From contig OY970313.1 in NCBI GenBank assembly GCA_963716445.1, positions 62,001 to 126,000 of the forward strand: a DNA stretch of 64,000 bases, given 5' to 3'. The DNA is from JAAYBF01 sp963716445 (lineage in GTDB: Bacteria; Actinomycetota; Thermoleophilia; Solirubrobacterales; Thermoleophilaceae). Below, piece by piece: positions 8,140 to 16,271 of this stretch; the first letter of the stretch is position 1, and every line of letters begins with the position of its first letter. The notes beneath the pieces are model-generated. The model ran no database searches and was not told the DNA's origin. It worked only from the letters and a program-made list of their open reading frames with translations. The translations under genes were made by a program, and so were the position numbers.

Positions 8140-8784
8140 ATGCTGATCGCCTCCCTCACGGACCCCATCGTGGAGGTGGCCACCGACGTCGTCGCCGAGC
8201 TCGGGCTGGCGGGCATCTTCGTCCTGATGGTGCTCGAGTCGGCCTGCATCCCGGTGCCGAGCGAGGCCACCATGCTGTTCGCCGGATTCAACGTCTCCGA
8301 CGGCGAGTACTCGCTGTTCGCCGCCGTCGCGGTCGGCTCGATCGCCAACCTCGTCGGCTCCTGGATCGCCTACGCCGTCGGCTACTACGGCCGCATCGAC
8401 ATCCTCGAGAAGCACGGCAGGAAGCTGCACGTCAAGAAGAGCCACCTCGAGTGGGCCGACCGCTGGTTCGAGCGCCACGGCGACGCGACCGTCTTCTTCA
8501 CGCGCATGCTGCCGATCATCCGCACGTTCATCTCGCTGCCGGCCGGCGTGGCGCGGATGCCGTTCTGGCGCTTCAGCGCCCTGACCCTCGCGGGCTGCGT
8601 CCCGTGGGTGCTGATGCTGACCTGGATCGGCAAGGCGGCCGGCGACAACTGGGAGCAGTGGAAGGACTCGCTGCACTACTTCGACTACCTCGTCGCCGTC
8701 GCGATCGTCGGCGGGGCCGTCTATCTGCTGCTGCGCCGGCGCCGGCGCCCACCATCGGCCGAGACGGCGTCCGAGTCGGCCTGA
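8140..8784 (+). CDS. DedA family membrane protein
   Basis: A 214-residue protein with about five hydrophobic segments and the DedA signature: the Pro/Glu-containing first loop (ESACIPVPSEATM) and the Arg-rich FFTRMLPIIRTFISLPAG motif near residue 127. DedA proteins are polytopic membrane proteins linked to membrane homeostasis; recent work assigns some of them to undecaprenyl-phosphate or phospholipid flipping. A role in recycling lipid carrier for the neighbouring glycan genes is possible but only inferred. The C-terminus ends in an Arg-rich stretch, then ESA. The start is preceded by TACTCC seven bases upstream, with no obvious ribosome-binding site. Confidence 0.9.
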   Translation: MLIASLTDPIVEVATDVVAELGLAGIFVLMVLESACIPVPSEATMLFAGFNVSDGEYSLFAAVAVGSIANLVGSWIAYAVGYYGRIDILEKHGRKLHVKKSHLEWADRWFERHGDATVFFTRMLPIIRTFISLPAGVARMPFWRFSALTLAGCVPWVLMLTWIGKAAGDNWEQWKDSLHYFDYLVAVAIVGGAVYLLLRRRRRPPSAETASESA

Positions 8785-8832
8785 TCCCTGGCGGCGGCGG
8801 GCGATCGCTCCTACCCTGGAGCTGACGCATCG

Positions 8833-10560
8833 ATGACTGCCCCGGACGCGAACCCAACGGCCGCGGTGCCCGCGTTCGCGGGCGCCGAGTCCGCGCTGCG
8901 CACGCCCGGCGATCCGCTCGACCTCGTGCTGGAGCATCTGCGGGGCCTCGTGCGGGCCGATGCGGCGATCCTGCTCGCCGTCGACCGCGAGCGCGCCACG
9001 ATCGAGCCGACCGCGGCCTGGTTCTCGTCACCGCAGCTGCACGACGCGCTGGCCCCGGCGATGCGCCGGCCCTACGACCAGCGCCGGCCGGGACTCACCG
9101 AGGCGGCGCTCGAGCGCGGGCGGCCGCTGCTGCTGCCGCGCCTCGAGGACTGGGAGGCGGCCGGCTACCCGCGCGAGATCGTCACCTCCGCGTCGAGCGC
9201 CGACGCCTGGGAGCTGATCCGGCGCTCCTCGGCGATCGCCTGTCCCGTGCGGACGCCGCTCGGCCGGACGCTCGGGGCGCTGGTCGTGTACTCGGTCGAC
9301 CCGGCACGACCGCTGGGGAAGGCGGACCTCGACATCGTGACCGTGTTGGCGGACCTCGCGGCGCTCGCACGCGAGCGCTCCGAGCTGCTCGTCGCCGAGG
9401 CCGCCCAGGCGCGCGAGGAGCTGCTGCTCAAGCGCGCGATCGAGGGCACGTCGGGGACGCTCGAGCCGCAGGAGGTCGAGCGGCAGGTGGTAGCCCACGC
9501 GGTGCGAATCGCCGGCGCCGACCACGGCCGGCTGACTCGCGTCCAACCCGGCTCGCGGCGGCTGGCGACCGTTGCGCAGGAGGGCCTTCCGGCGGCGATC
9601 GAGACGTCGAGGCTCGGCGAGGTGGCGCGCACCAGGGCGCCGCTCTCGATCGGCGGCGACTCGCCCTCGGTGCACGTCCCGATCGAGCTCGGGCCGCGGC
9701 TGTTCGGGATCCTCTCGCTGGTCCGCGGACATGGGCCTGAGTTCGACCCGGACGACGTCAGCCTCGTCCTGAAGGTGGCGCGGATCTCCGCCGCCGCGCT
9801 CGCCAACGCGCACGACTTCCAGCAGGAGCGTCACCTGGCGCGCACGCTGACCCATGGATTCGTGCCCGAGTCGCTGCCGACGGTCCCGGGCTGGGAGGTC
9901 GGCGTCCTCTACGAGCCGGCGGACGACCAGCCGACGGGCGGGGATCTCTACGGCGCCTGGCCGCTGCCCAACGGAGACCTCGCCGTGGTGATCGGCGACG
10001 TCGTCGGCAAGGGCGTCGAGACCGCCGCCCTGAGCGCGATGGCCCGCTTCTTCATCGAGGCGCGCAGCTGGGACTGCGACGACCCGGCGCAGGTGCTCGA
10101 GCAGGCGAGCACGCTGCTGCGCAGCCGTCTGCCGAGCGACCGCTTCGTGACCGCCTTCTTCGGCTTCCTCGGCCGCCGCCGCCTGCGCTACGCCAACGCG
10201 GGCCACCTGGCGCCGTTGGTCCTGCGCTCCGACGGCGGCATGTCCGAGGCGATCGCGGGCGGGTTGCCGCTCGGCATCGACGACGCGCCGGGCTACGTCG
10301 CCCACGAGCTGGACCTCGGCCCGGACGACGTCCTGTTCGCCTTCACCGACGGCATCCTCGAGGCTCGCCGCGAGGGCAAGCTGCTCGGCGCCGAGGGGCT
10401 GACGCGGATCCTGCTCGACGCGACCTCGATGACGCGCGAGCCGCAGGCGCTGACCGAGCTGGTGCACGACGACGTGCGCGCGTGGGCGAGCGGCCTGAGC
10501 GACGACGCGGCGATCGTCGCGCTGCGGCGGCGCGGGCTGTCGGTGGTCGGCGAGGAGTAG
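8833..10560 (+). CDS. GAF-GAF-SpoIIE (RsbU-type) protein phosphatase
   Basis: The 575-residue protein has two GAF-like sensor domains (about residues 25-180 and 205-330) followed by a SpoIIE/PP2C-type phosphatase (about 355-570). Phosphatase marks include GGDLYGAW, VIGDVVGKGVETA, ANAGHLAPL and FTDGILEAR, which supply the metal-binding acidic residues. Such proteins dephosphorylate anti-anti-sigma factors in partner-switching stress pathways. No membrane segment is seen, so it should be cytosolic and sense a small ligand or redox state through GAF. No anti-sigma or STAS partner is adjacent. CTGGAG lies about 10 bases before the ATG. Confidence 0.9.
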   Translation: MTAPDANPTAAVPAFAGAESALRTPGDPLDLVLEHLRGLVRADAAILLAVDRERATIEPTAAWFSSPQLHDALAPAMRRPYDQRRPGLTEAALERGRPLLLPRLEDWEAAGYPREIVTSASSADAWELIRRSSAIACPVRTPLGRTLGALVVYSVDPARPLGKADLDIVTVLADLAALARERSELLVAEAAQAREELLLKRAIEGTSGTLEPQEVERQVVAHAVRIAGADHGRLTRVQPGSRRLATVAQEGLPAAIETSRLGEVARTRAPLSIGGDSPSVHVPIELGPRLFGILSLVRGHGPEFDPDDVSLVLKVARISAAALANAHDFQQERHLARTLTHGFVPESLPTVPGWEVGVLYEPADDQPTGGDLYGAWPLPNGDLAVVIGDVVGKGVETAALSAMARFFIEARSWDCDDPAQVLEQASTLLRSRLPSDRFVTAFFGFLGRRRLRYANAGHLAPLVLRSDGGMSEAIAGGLPLGIDDAPGYVAHELDLGPDDVLFAFTDGILEARREGKLLGAEGLTRILLDATSMTREPQALTELVHDDVRAWASGLSDDAAIVALRRRGLSVVGEE

Positions 10561-10589
10561 CGTCGTGCGGGCGCGAGTGCGGCGACCCG

Positions 10590-10817
10590 CTACTCGACGC
10601 CCTCGAGCAGCTCTGACGGCCGGACGCCGAGTCCATGGGCGAGCCGGGTGAGGACGCGGATGCCGGGATCGCGCCGTCCGGCCTCGAAGCGGCGGATCTC
10701 GGCGGCGTCCATCGCTGCCTCCTGGGCCAGGACGTCCTGGGTCAGTCCCAGCTCTAGTCGCAGGCGGCGGATGTTCGCGGCGACGCGAAGGAGCGGATCG
10801 TCGTCCACGGGCGACAC
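10590..10817 (-). CDS. Small XRE-family HTH regulator
   Basis: A 75-residue protein made almost entirely of one helix-turn-helix of the XRE/Cro-C1 type: NIRRLRLELGLTQDVLA, then IRRFEAGRRDPGIRVLTRLA. It has no ligand-binding or dimerisation domain beyond the HTH. It probably binds DNA as a dimer; targets are unknown. The GTG start is used, with a second GTG three codons later. It is convergent with the SpoIIE phosphatase, which ends 29 bases away. In the 105 bases upstream, an AT-rich patch near 10890-10902 may hold promoter elements, but I cannot define them. Confidence 0.8.
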   Translation of the reverse strand: MSPVDDDPLLRVAANIRRLRLELGLTQDVLAQEAAMDAAEIRRFEAGRRDPGIRVLTRLAHGLGVRPSELLEGVE

Positions 10818-10922
10818 CGTTCCGGCTGGAGGCGGTTCGCACCAGGACTGATACGTCCTTCTGTGTTTGGTGGCCCAGATGGAAACGCCGATGTATATGA
10901 CATCGGGGGCCTCCCGAGCCCG

Positions 10923-12398
10923 CTACTCGAGCAGCGTCAGCTCCTTCACCGTCGCCTTCCCGCCATCCGGCAGGGCGGTGATCCAGAGCAGGTAGAAACG
11001 GAACGGCTGCCCCCCGGTGTCGAGCGGAATCTCCTGCCGGACCGCGATCGTCATGTCGCTGCTTACCTTCGTCCAGCCGGAGATGTCGTCGGGAACCGCG
11101 TCGGCGGCGTAGACGGCGGCGACGAAGCCGGGCGTCGACGTCGAGACGCCGACACGCTCGACGACCTTGCGCGCGCCGGCGTCGGCGTAGAGGCCGGTGC
11201 CCTCCTTGCCGAGGCTCTCGAAGTCGCTCTCGTACTTCTCGGTGTCCCAGACGGTCTGGGGATTCGCGTCGATCGCGAACTGGGTCGCGTCGGGAGACTC
11301 CTCCTCGTCGCCCTGCGGGTCGTAGTCGTGCGCCGCGCCGGCGGTCAGCTTGACCGCCCGCAGCCCGTCCGCCGCCGAGGTGTCGGGATCGCCGGGACCG
11401 CGCTCGGTGCGCAGCGCCAGGAAGGCGACGGAGGCGGCGGTCAGGAGCGCCACGGCGAGCACCGTCAGCAGCCAGCGTCGTGGACGGCGCAGGCGCAGCG
11501 GCGCCAGCTCGGTCGTGTCGCCGGGGAGCGTCTGGAGGACGGTCGCCGCCTCGCCGGTCGTCTCGCCGGCGCGAGCGGCCTCGATCGCGAGCACCTGCTC
11601 GAGGTCCTGGACGAGGTCCTCGGCGGTCGCGTAGCGGTTGCCCAGCTCCTTGGCGGTGGCCCGATCGACTACCGCCGCCAACGCCGCGGAGACGTCGGGG
11701 CGGGCGCGCTGGACGTCGGGCATCGGCTCCTGGACGTGCTTCATCGCCACCGCGACCTGGCTCTCCGCCCTGAACGGCGGCTCGCCCGTCAGCATCTCGT
11801 AGAGCAAGATCCCGAGCGAGTAGACGTCGGACTGGACCGTGACCTCGTGGCCCAGCGCCTGCTCCGGCGACACGTAGTCGGTCGTGCCGAGCACGCGGCC
11901 GGTCGCGGTCAGCCCGTGGACCTCGAGCGAGCGGGCGATGCCGAAGTCGGTGACCTTCGCGCGGCCCTCCTGGTCGATCAGGACGTTCTGCGGCTTGACG
12001 TCGCGGTGGACCAGCCGCTCCGCGTGCGCCGCCGAGAGCGCCCGCCCGACCTCGATCGCGTAGGCGACCGCCTCGCCGACCGGCAGCCTGTCCACCCGGC
12101 GGATGCGCTGCTTGAGCGTCTCGCCCTCTATGAACTCGAGCACGATGTAGGGGGCGCCGTCGTCCTCGCCGAAGTCGATCACCGTGACGACGTGCGGATG
12201 GTTGAGCCGCGCGACCGCGCGCGCCTCGCGCCTGAACCGCTCGAGCTGGTCCGGGTCGGACGAGATGTCGCGGTGCATCAGCTTGATCGCGACCCAGCGC
12301 TCGAGCGTGGTGTCGTAAGCGCGGTAGACGGTCGACATCCCACCGGCGCCGATCTGCTCCTCGAGCCGGAAGCGGTGGTTCAGGAGGGTGCCGATCAC
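10923..12398 (-). CDS. Hanks-type Ser/Thr kinase with extracytoplasmic discoidin-like domain
   Basis: A 491-residue transmembrane kinase. The kinase domain covers about residues 10-270, with a Gly loop (GAGGMSTVYRAYD), VAIKL lysine, HRDVKPQN catalytic loop and DFG. After a Pro/Thr linker there is one membrane helix near 317-337, then an outer domain of about 150 residues (ATQFAIDANPQTVWDTEKY) that resembles carbohydrate-binding F5/8 type C domains. PASTA repeats are absent. I chose the GTG at 12398 because CACAAT stands seven bases upstream and the longer ATG start at 12446 would run into the divergent gene at 12421. Homologous kinases also start just before the GTLLN motif. The outer domain may sense wall glycan; this is inference. 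Confidence 0.85.
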   Translation of the reverse strand: MIGTLLNHRFRLEEQIGAGGMSTVYRAYDTTLERWVAIKLMHRDISSDPDQLERFRREARAVARLNHPHVVTVIDFGEDDGAPYIVLEFIEGETLKQRIRRVDRLPVGEAVAYAIEVGRALSAAHAERLVHRDVKPQNVLIDQEGRAKVTDFGIARSLEVHGLTATGRVLGTTDYVSPEQALGHEVTVQSDVYSLGILLYEMLTGEPPFRAESQVAVAMKHVQEPMPDVQRARPDVSAALAAVVDRATAKELGNRYATAEDLVQDLEQVLAIEAARAGETTGEAATVLQTLPGDTTELAPLRLRRPRRWLLTVLAVALLTAASVAFLALRTERGPGDPDTSAADGLRAVKLTAGAAHDYDPQGDEEESPDATQFAIDANPQTVWDTEKYESDFESLGKEGTGLYADAGARKVVERVGVSTSTPGFVAAVYAADAVPDDISGWTKVSSDMTIAVRQEIPLDTGGQPFRFYLLWITALPDGGKATVKELTLLE

Positions 12399-12420
12399 TG
12401 TCCCTATTGTGAGGTCTTCG

Positions 12421-13284
12421 ATGGCGGTTCGCGTACGGTGCATCACAGACCCGGCGTGCGTGTGGTCGTGGGCCTTCGAGCCCGTCGTCCGGTCCCTGGT
12501 CGTGGAGTTCGGCGACGACCTCGAATGGACCTTCGTGATGGGAGGCCTGGCGCGGGAGTACGGGCCCGACGCCGGCCAGGGCCCGCCGGGCAGGGCGGGG
12601 ATGGTCCAGCACTGGCTCGAGGCGACGGCCGAGTCCGGGATGCCGACCGATCCGCTCGCCTGGCGCGACGCCGCCCTCGGCTCGACCTATCCCGCCTGCA
12701 TGGCCGTCAAGGCGGCTCAGGAGCAGGGACCGGCCGCCGCGTTCCGCTACCTGCGAGCGTTGCGCGAGGGCATCCTCTGCCGCCGCCTCAAGCTCGACAC
12801 CAGCGAGGCGCTGGTCGAGCAGGCGCGCGAGACCGGGCTCGACGTCGAGCGCTTCCGCGTCGACCTGGGCTCGCACGCCATCGTCGAGGCCTTCGGCGCG
12901 GACCTCGAGGAGTCGCGCCAGGTGCCCGAGGTCGTCCGGGATGCCGACGAGGTCCGCTGCTCGGCCTCCGCCGGGGAGGAGCGCGTGCCGTTCCCGACGC
13001 TGCGCTTCGACGGCGACGGCGGCGAGACGCGCTGGACGTGCGGGGTCCGCCCGTACGACTTCGTCCGCGAGCACGCCGTGGCCGCCGGCGCCCACCCGAC
13101 CGGCGAGCCGCGACCCGGCGTGCTCGCGGCGATCGAGCGCTTCGGCCGCATGGCGCCCGTCGAGGTCGCGGCCGTCTGCGACCTCCCGCTCCCCCGCGCC
13201 GAGGCCGAGCTCGCCCAGTTCGCCCTCGACTGGCGCATCAAGCCGCTGCCCGTGCTCGCCGGCCGGCTCTGGGAGCTGGCCTAG
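12421..13284 (+). CDS. DsbA-like thioredoxin-fold protein
   Basis: A 287-residue protein of the DsbA/FrnE-like superfamily. The N-terminus has VRCITDPACVWSW where related proteins have DPxCPWCY, so the usual CxxC is reduced to a single Cys. That fits a glutathione-transferase or isomerase-like variant rather than a classical disulfide oxidase. The central helical insert and the late FPTLRF strand with the cis-Pro loop (about residue 190) fit the fold. No signal peptide is present, so it is cytosolic. A TATTGT hexamer at 12405-12410 and GTGAGG lie before the ATG. The gene is divergent from the kinase, with only 22 bases between the starts. Confidence 0.75.
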   Translation: MAVRVRCITDPACVWSWAFEPVVRSLVVEFGDDLEWTFVMGGLAREYGPDAGQGPPGRAGMVQHWLEATAESGMPTDPLAWRDAALGSTYPACMAVKAAQEQGPAAAFRYLRALREGILCRRLKLDTSEALVEQARETGLDVERFRVDLGSHAIVEAFGADLEESRQVPEVVRDADEVRCSASAGEERVPFPTLRFDGDGGETRWTCGVRPYDFVREHAVAAGAHPTGEPRPGVLAAIERFGRMAPVEVAAVCDLPLPRAEAELAQFALDWRIKPLPVLAGRLWELA

Positions 13285-13326
13285 CCAATCGCCTTACGAC
13301 GCCCCGATCCACACCCGACTCTCGAA

Positions 13327-13372
13327 CGAGTGGAAGATTGACTGGGCTCTGCCCCAGTCAATCTTCCACTCG
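13327..13372. repeat. Intergenic palindrome, copy 1
   Basis: A perfect 20-base inverted repeat: left arm 13327-13346, six-base loop 13347-13352, right arm 13353-13372. It lies between the convergent DsbA-like and ddl genes and has no T-run after it. A related palindrome is at 57364-57419. Arms of the two copies share cgagtgga and attgact, but bases 9-10 of the left arm change from AG to CT with the matching swap on the right arm. It may act as a bidirectional terminator here, or be a REP-like or miniature mobile element. Confidence 0.75.
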
Positions 13373-13455
13373 GCCCGATCGGACGCCCAGCAGCATGGCC
13401 TGCGCGGGCAAGAGAGATGCGTGGTGTCGCTTATGAGGCTGGAAAGGGCGAATCT

Positions 13456-14421
13456 CTACCCGCGCTCGCGGCGGTGGCGCTCGACGGCGAGGCCGAGCAG
13501 CCGGTCCAGGAGCTGCGGGTACTCGACGCCGCTCGCCTCCCAGAGCTTCGCGAAGACGCTCGTGGCGGTGAACCCCGGGATCGTGTTGAGCTCGTTGACG
13601 AGGACGCGGGCGTCGCCGTCGGGGTCCTCGACGAAGAAGTCGCAGCGCGCCATGCCGGCGCAGCCGACGCGGCGGTAGACGTCGGCGGCGGTCGAGCGGA
13701 CGCGCTCGGCGACCGCACCTGGCAGCCGCGCCGGGACGATCAGGCGCATGCCGCCGGGCGTGTACTTCGCGGCGTAGTCGTACCAGTCCGCGTCGAACTC
13801 GATCTCCCCCGGCGCCGACACCTCGGGGTCGTCGTTGCCGATCAGCGAGCACTCGACCTCCATCCCGTCCGACATCGCCTCGACGATCGCCAGCGGGTCG
13901 TGCTCGAGCGCGGCGGCGACCGCCGCGGGCAGGTCCGCTGCGGTGGTGACCTTCGAGATGCCAACCGACGAGCCGAGCCGCGCCGGCTTGACGAACACCG
14001 GCAGCCCGAGCTCGGCCAGCTCGCCGAGGTCGTCGCCCTCGCGCAGCGCCGCATACGGCACCTGGGGGATCCCCGCCACCGCCATCACGTCCTTGAACAG
14101 CACCTTGTCCATGCAGAGCGCGCTCGCCGCCACCCCGGCGCCGCAGTAGGGCACGTCGAGCGCCTCGAGCAGGCCCTGCAGCGTGCCGTCCTCGCCGTAC
14201 GGGCCGTGCAGCGCGGGGAAGACGACGTCGCAGTCGAGCAGGCCGGCGGCGGGCTCGAGCGCCACGGGACGGCCCTCGTGCGACCAGCGGCCGTCGCGAT
14301 CGATCGCGACCCGAAGCGGCTCGTGGCCGGCCCACTGGAGGCCCGCCGCGACCGCCTCCGCGGACAGCAGCGAGACGTCGTGCTCGCCCGAGGGCCCGCC
14401 GCCGAGCACCGCCACCCTCAC
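13456..14421 (-). CDS. ddl: D-alanine--D-alanine ligase (copy 1)
   Basis: A 321-residue ATP-grasp ligase that joins two D-Ala molecules for peptidoglycan precursors. Key elements: GGGPSGEHDVSLLSA at the N-terminus, FPALHGPYGEDGTLQG, FVKPARLGSSVGISKV (ATP-grasp lysine and Gly loop) and the metal-binding NELNTIPGFT. Start and length are normal for Ddl. The GTG start overlaps the pknB stop as GTGA, making it the last gene of the wall operon and tying precursor supply to the kinase, transpeptidase and SEDS polymerase. A second paralogue is at 44387-45355. Confidence 0.93.
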   Translation of the reverse strand: MRVAVLGGGPSGEHDVSLLSAEAVAAGLQWAGHEPLRVAIDRDGRWSHEGRPVALEPAAGLLDCDVVFPALHGPYGEDGTLQGLLEALDVPYCGAGVAASALCMDKVLFKDVMAVAGIPQVPYAALREGDDLGELAELGLPVFVKPARLGSSVGISKVTTAADLPAAVAAALEHDPLAIVEAMSDGMEVECSLIGNDDPEVSAPGEIEFDADWYDYAAKYTPGGMRLIVPARLPGAVAERVRSTAADVYRRVGCAGMARCDFFVEDPDGDARVLVNELNTIPGFTATSVFAKLWEASGVEYPQLLDRLLGLAVERHRRERG

Positions 14422-16271
14422 TGGCCGGTCTCCGGCGCCGCGGGCGGCGGCTCGCCGCTGAAGCGGCCGACCACCAGGACGACCGTGCTGCCGGCGTCCA
14501 CGTCGGTGCCGGCGGCTGGGCGCTGCTCGAGCACCACGCCGTCCTGCTCCGGGTCCTCGACGTCGCGCTCGCGCACCGAGCCGGTCAGCCCCTCCTCGCG
14601 CAGCGCGCCGAGGGCCTCGCGCTCGGCGAGGTCCGTGACGAACGGCACCGACACCTGCTCGGCAGGCTCGGCGACGGTCAGCTCGACCGTGCCTCCGGGC
14701 TCCAGCGAGCTGCCCCCCGCGGGGTCCTGGCCGATCACCTCGTCCTCGGGGCTGTCGGACTCCTCACGCGTGACGCGGTAGGTGAGCCCGAGGTCGTCGA
14801 GGCGCGACGTCGCCGAGTCCAGCGACAGGCCGACGACGTTCGGCACGTCGACCTCCGCCGGCCCGGAGCTGACGAAGAGCCGCACCTGCGAGCGCCTGTC
14901 GACGGTCTCGCCGGCGGGCGGCGAGGTGCCGATCGCGAGCCCGGGATCGACGTCGTCGGACGGCCGCTGGCTGACCGCCGCGCGCAGGTCCGATCTCCGC
15001 AGCTCGCGGATCGCCTGCGGCCGCGTCAGCCCGCGCACCGACGGCACCCTCACCTCGCCCGGGCCGTCCGAGACGACGAGCGTGATCGTCTCGTCGCGCG
15101 CCGCCTGCTCGCCTGGGTCCGGGTCCTGGCGCAGCACCTCGTCGAGCCGCGCCAGCGATCGCTCGCGCTCGACCTCGACCTCTTCGAAGCCGGCCCTGTC
15201 GAGGCGCTCGCGGGCGTCGCCGACCTGCATCCCGGTGACCTTCGGCACGTCGATCTGCTCCGGCCGGGTGAAGACCCAGGCCATCAGCGCGACCAGCGCC
15301 AGCACGAGCAGCGCGAGGGCGATCGCCGGCCAGCGCCGGGGGCGATCGTGGGCGACGACCTCGCCGCCGGCCGGCGGCGGAACCGGGACGGCGGCGAACA
15401 CTGCCGTGTCCTGGGCCGGCTCGTCGCCGGCGTGGAACGCCTCGACGTAGGGCCGGCAGGCCTCGAGCGCGGCGGCGAAGTCCTCGGCCGACTGCCAGCG
15501 CTCGGCGGGATCCTTGGCGAGCGCGCCGAGCACGACGCCCTCGAGGTTCGGCTCGATCCGGACGCCGTCGCCGGACATCGGCGGCGGGGGGTCGGAGAGG
15601 TGCTTGAGCGCGATCGCGACCGCGCTGTCGCCGTTGAACGGCAGCCGCCCCGTGAGCAGCTCGTAGAGCATCACGCCGATCGAGTAGACGTCCGATCGGG
15701 CGGTGACCTCCTGGCCCTGCGCCTGCTCGGGCGAGAGGTACTGCGCCGTGCCCATGATCGAGCCGGTCTCCGTCATCTCGGAGGCGCCGGCGCGGGCGAT
15801 GCCGAAGTCGGTCACCTTGGCGTTGCCCTGAGCGTCGACGATCACGTTGTGGGGCTTGAAGTCGCGGTGCACCACGCCGTTGCGGTGGGCGAAGCCGGCG
15901 GCCTGCAGGACCTGCACGCCGAGGGCGATCGCCCGCAGCTGGTCGAGCGGGGCCTCCGCCGAGACGACGTCCTTCAGCGTCCGGCCGCGCAGGTGCTCCA
16001 TCGCGATGTAGTAGGTGCCCTCGTGCTCGCCCCGGTCGAAGACGGCCACGACCTGCGGGTGCTGCAGGCCCGCGGCGGCCGACGCCTCGCGACGGAAGCG
16101 CTCGACGAACTCGGCGTCCTGGGCGAAGCGGCGATGCAGCACCTTGAGCGCGACCTCGCGGCCGAGGTGGGTGTCCTCGGCGCAGTAGACGTCCGCCATC
16201 CCGCCCGAGCCGATGCGGCGAACGATCCGGTAGCGCCCGTCGACGACGGCGCCGTCGGCCAGGTCGCTCAT
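14418..16271 (-). CDS. pknB: PASTA-domain Ser/Thr kinase PknB
   Basis: The 617-residue kinase has a cytoplasmic kinase domain (about residues 12-275; GSGGMADVY loop, ALKVL lysine, HRDFKPHN catalytic loop, DFG), a membrane helix near 312-332, and four tandem PASTA repeats (about 339-604; each with a VPxVxGL-like strand). PASTA modules bind muropeptides or lipid II in related kinases and couple wall status to phosphorylation of division and growth proteins. The catalytic loop has Phe and His where VKPEN or VKPQN is common; the catalytic Asp, Lys and Asn are kept. It overlaps pbpA (ATGA) upstream and ddl (GTGA) downstream. The phosphatase that reverses it is encoded three genes upstream. Confidence 0.95.
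   Translation of the reverse strand: MSDLADGAVVDGRYRIVRRIGSGGMADVYCAEDTHLGREVALKVLHRRFAQDAEFVERFRREASAAAGLQHPQVVAVFDRGEHEGTYYIAMEHLRGRTLKDVVSAEAPLDQLRAIALGVQVLQAAGFAHRNGVVHRDFKPHNVIVDAQGNAKVTDFGIARAGASEMTETGSIMGTAQYLSPEQAQGQEVTARSDVYSIGVMLYELLTGRLPFNGDSAVAIALKHLSDPPPPMSGDGVRIEPNLEGVVLGALAKDPAERWQSAEDFAAALEACRPYVEAFHAGDEPAQDTAVFAAVPVPPPAGGEVVAHDRPRRWPAIALALLVLALVALMAWVFTRPEQIDVPKVTGMQVGDARERLDRAGFEEVEVERERSLARLDEVLRQDPDPGEQAARDETITLVVSDGPGEVRVPSVRGLTRPQAIRELRRSDLRAAVSQRPSDDVDPGLAIGTSPPAGETVDRRSQVRLFVSSGPAEVDVPNVVGLSLDSATSRLDDLGLTYRVTREESDSPEDEVIGQDPAGGSSLEPGGTVELTVAEPAEQVSVPFVTDLAEREALGALREEGLTGSVRERDVEDPEQDGVVLEQRPAAGTDVDAGSTVVLVVGRFSGEPPPAAPETGQ

Noticed and set aside
12399..12446. ATG at 12446 as start of the discoidin-domain kinase
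   Set aside because: It would overlap the divergent gene by 26 bases and add residues not seen in kinase relatives; GTG at 12398 has a -10 at the right distance.
9028..13095. A 1355-codon open frame on the minus strand, and other very long frames opposite real genes
   Set aside because: In GC-rich DNA the frames antisense to real genes stay open by codon bias. They are Arg/Gly/Asp-rich with no domain, and they run across the SpoIIE, XRE and DsbA-like genes.
13436..13455. Small plus-strand frames opposite ddl
   Set aside because: They are antisense shadows of the ddl coding frame with no conserved start or motif.
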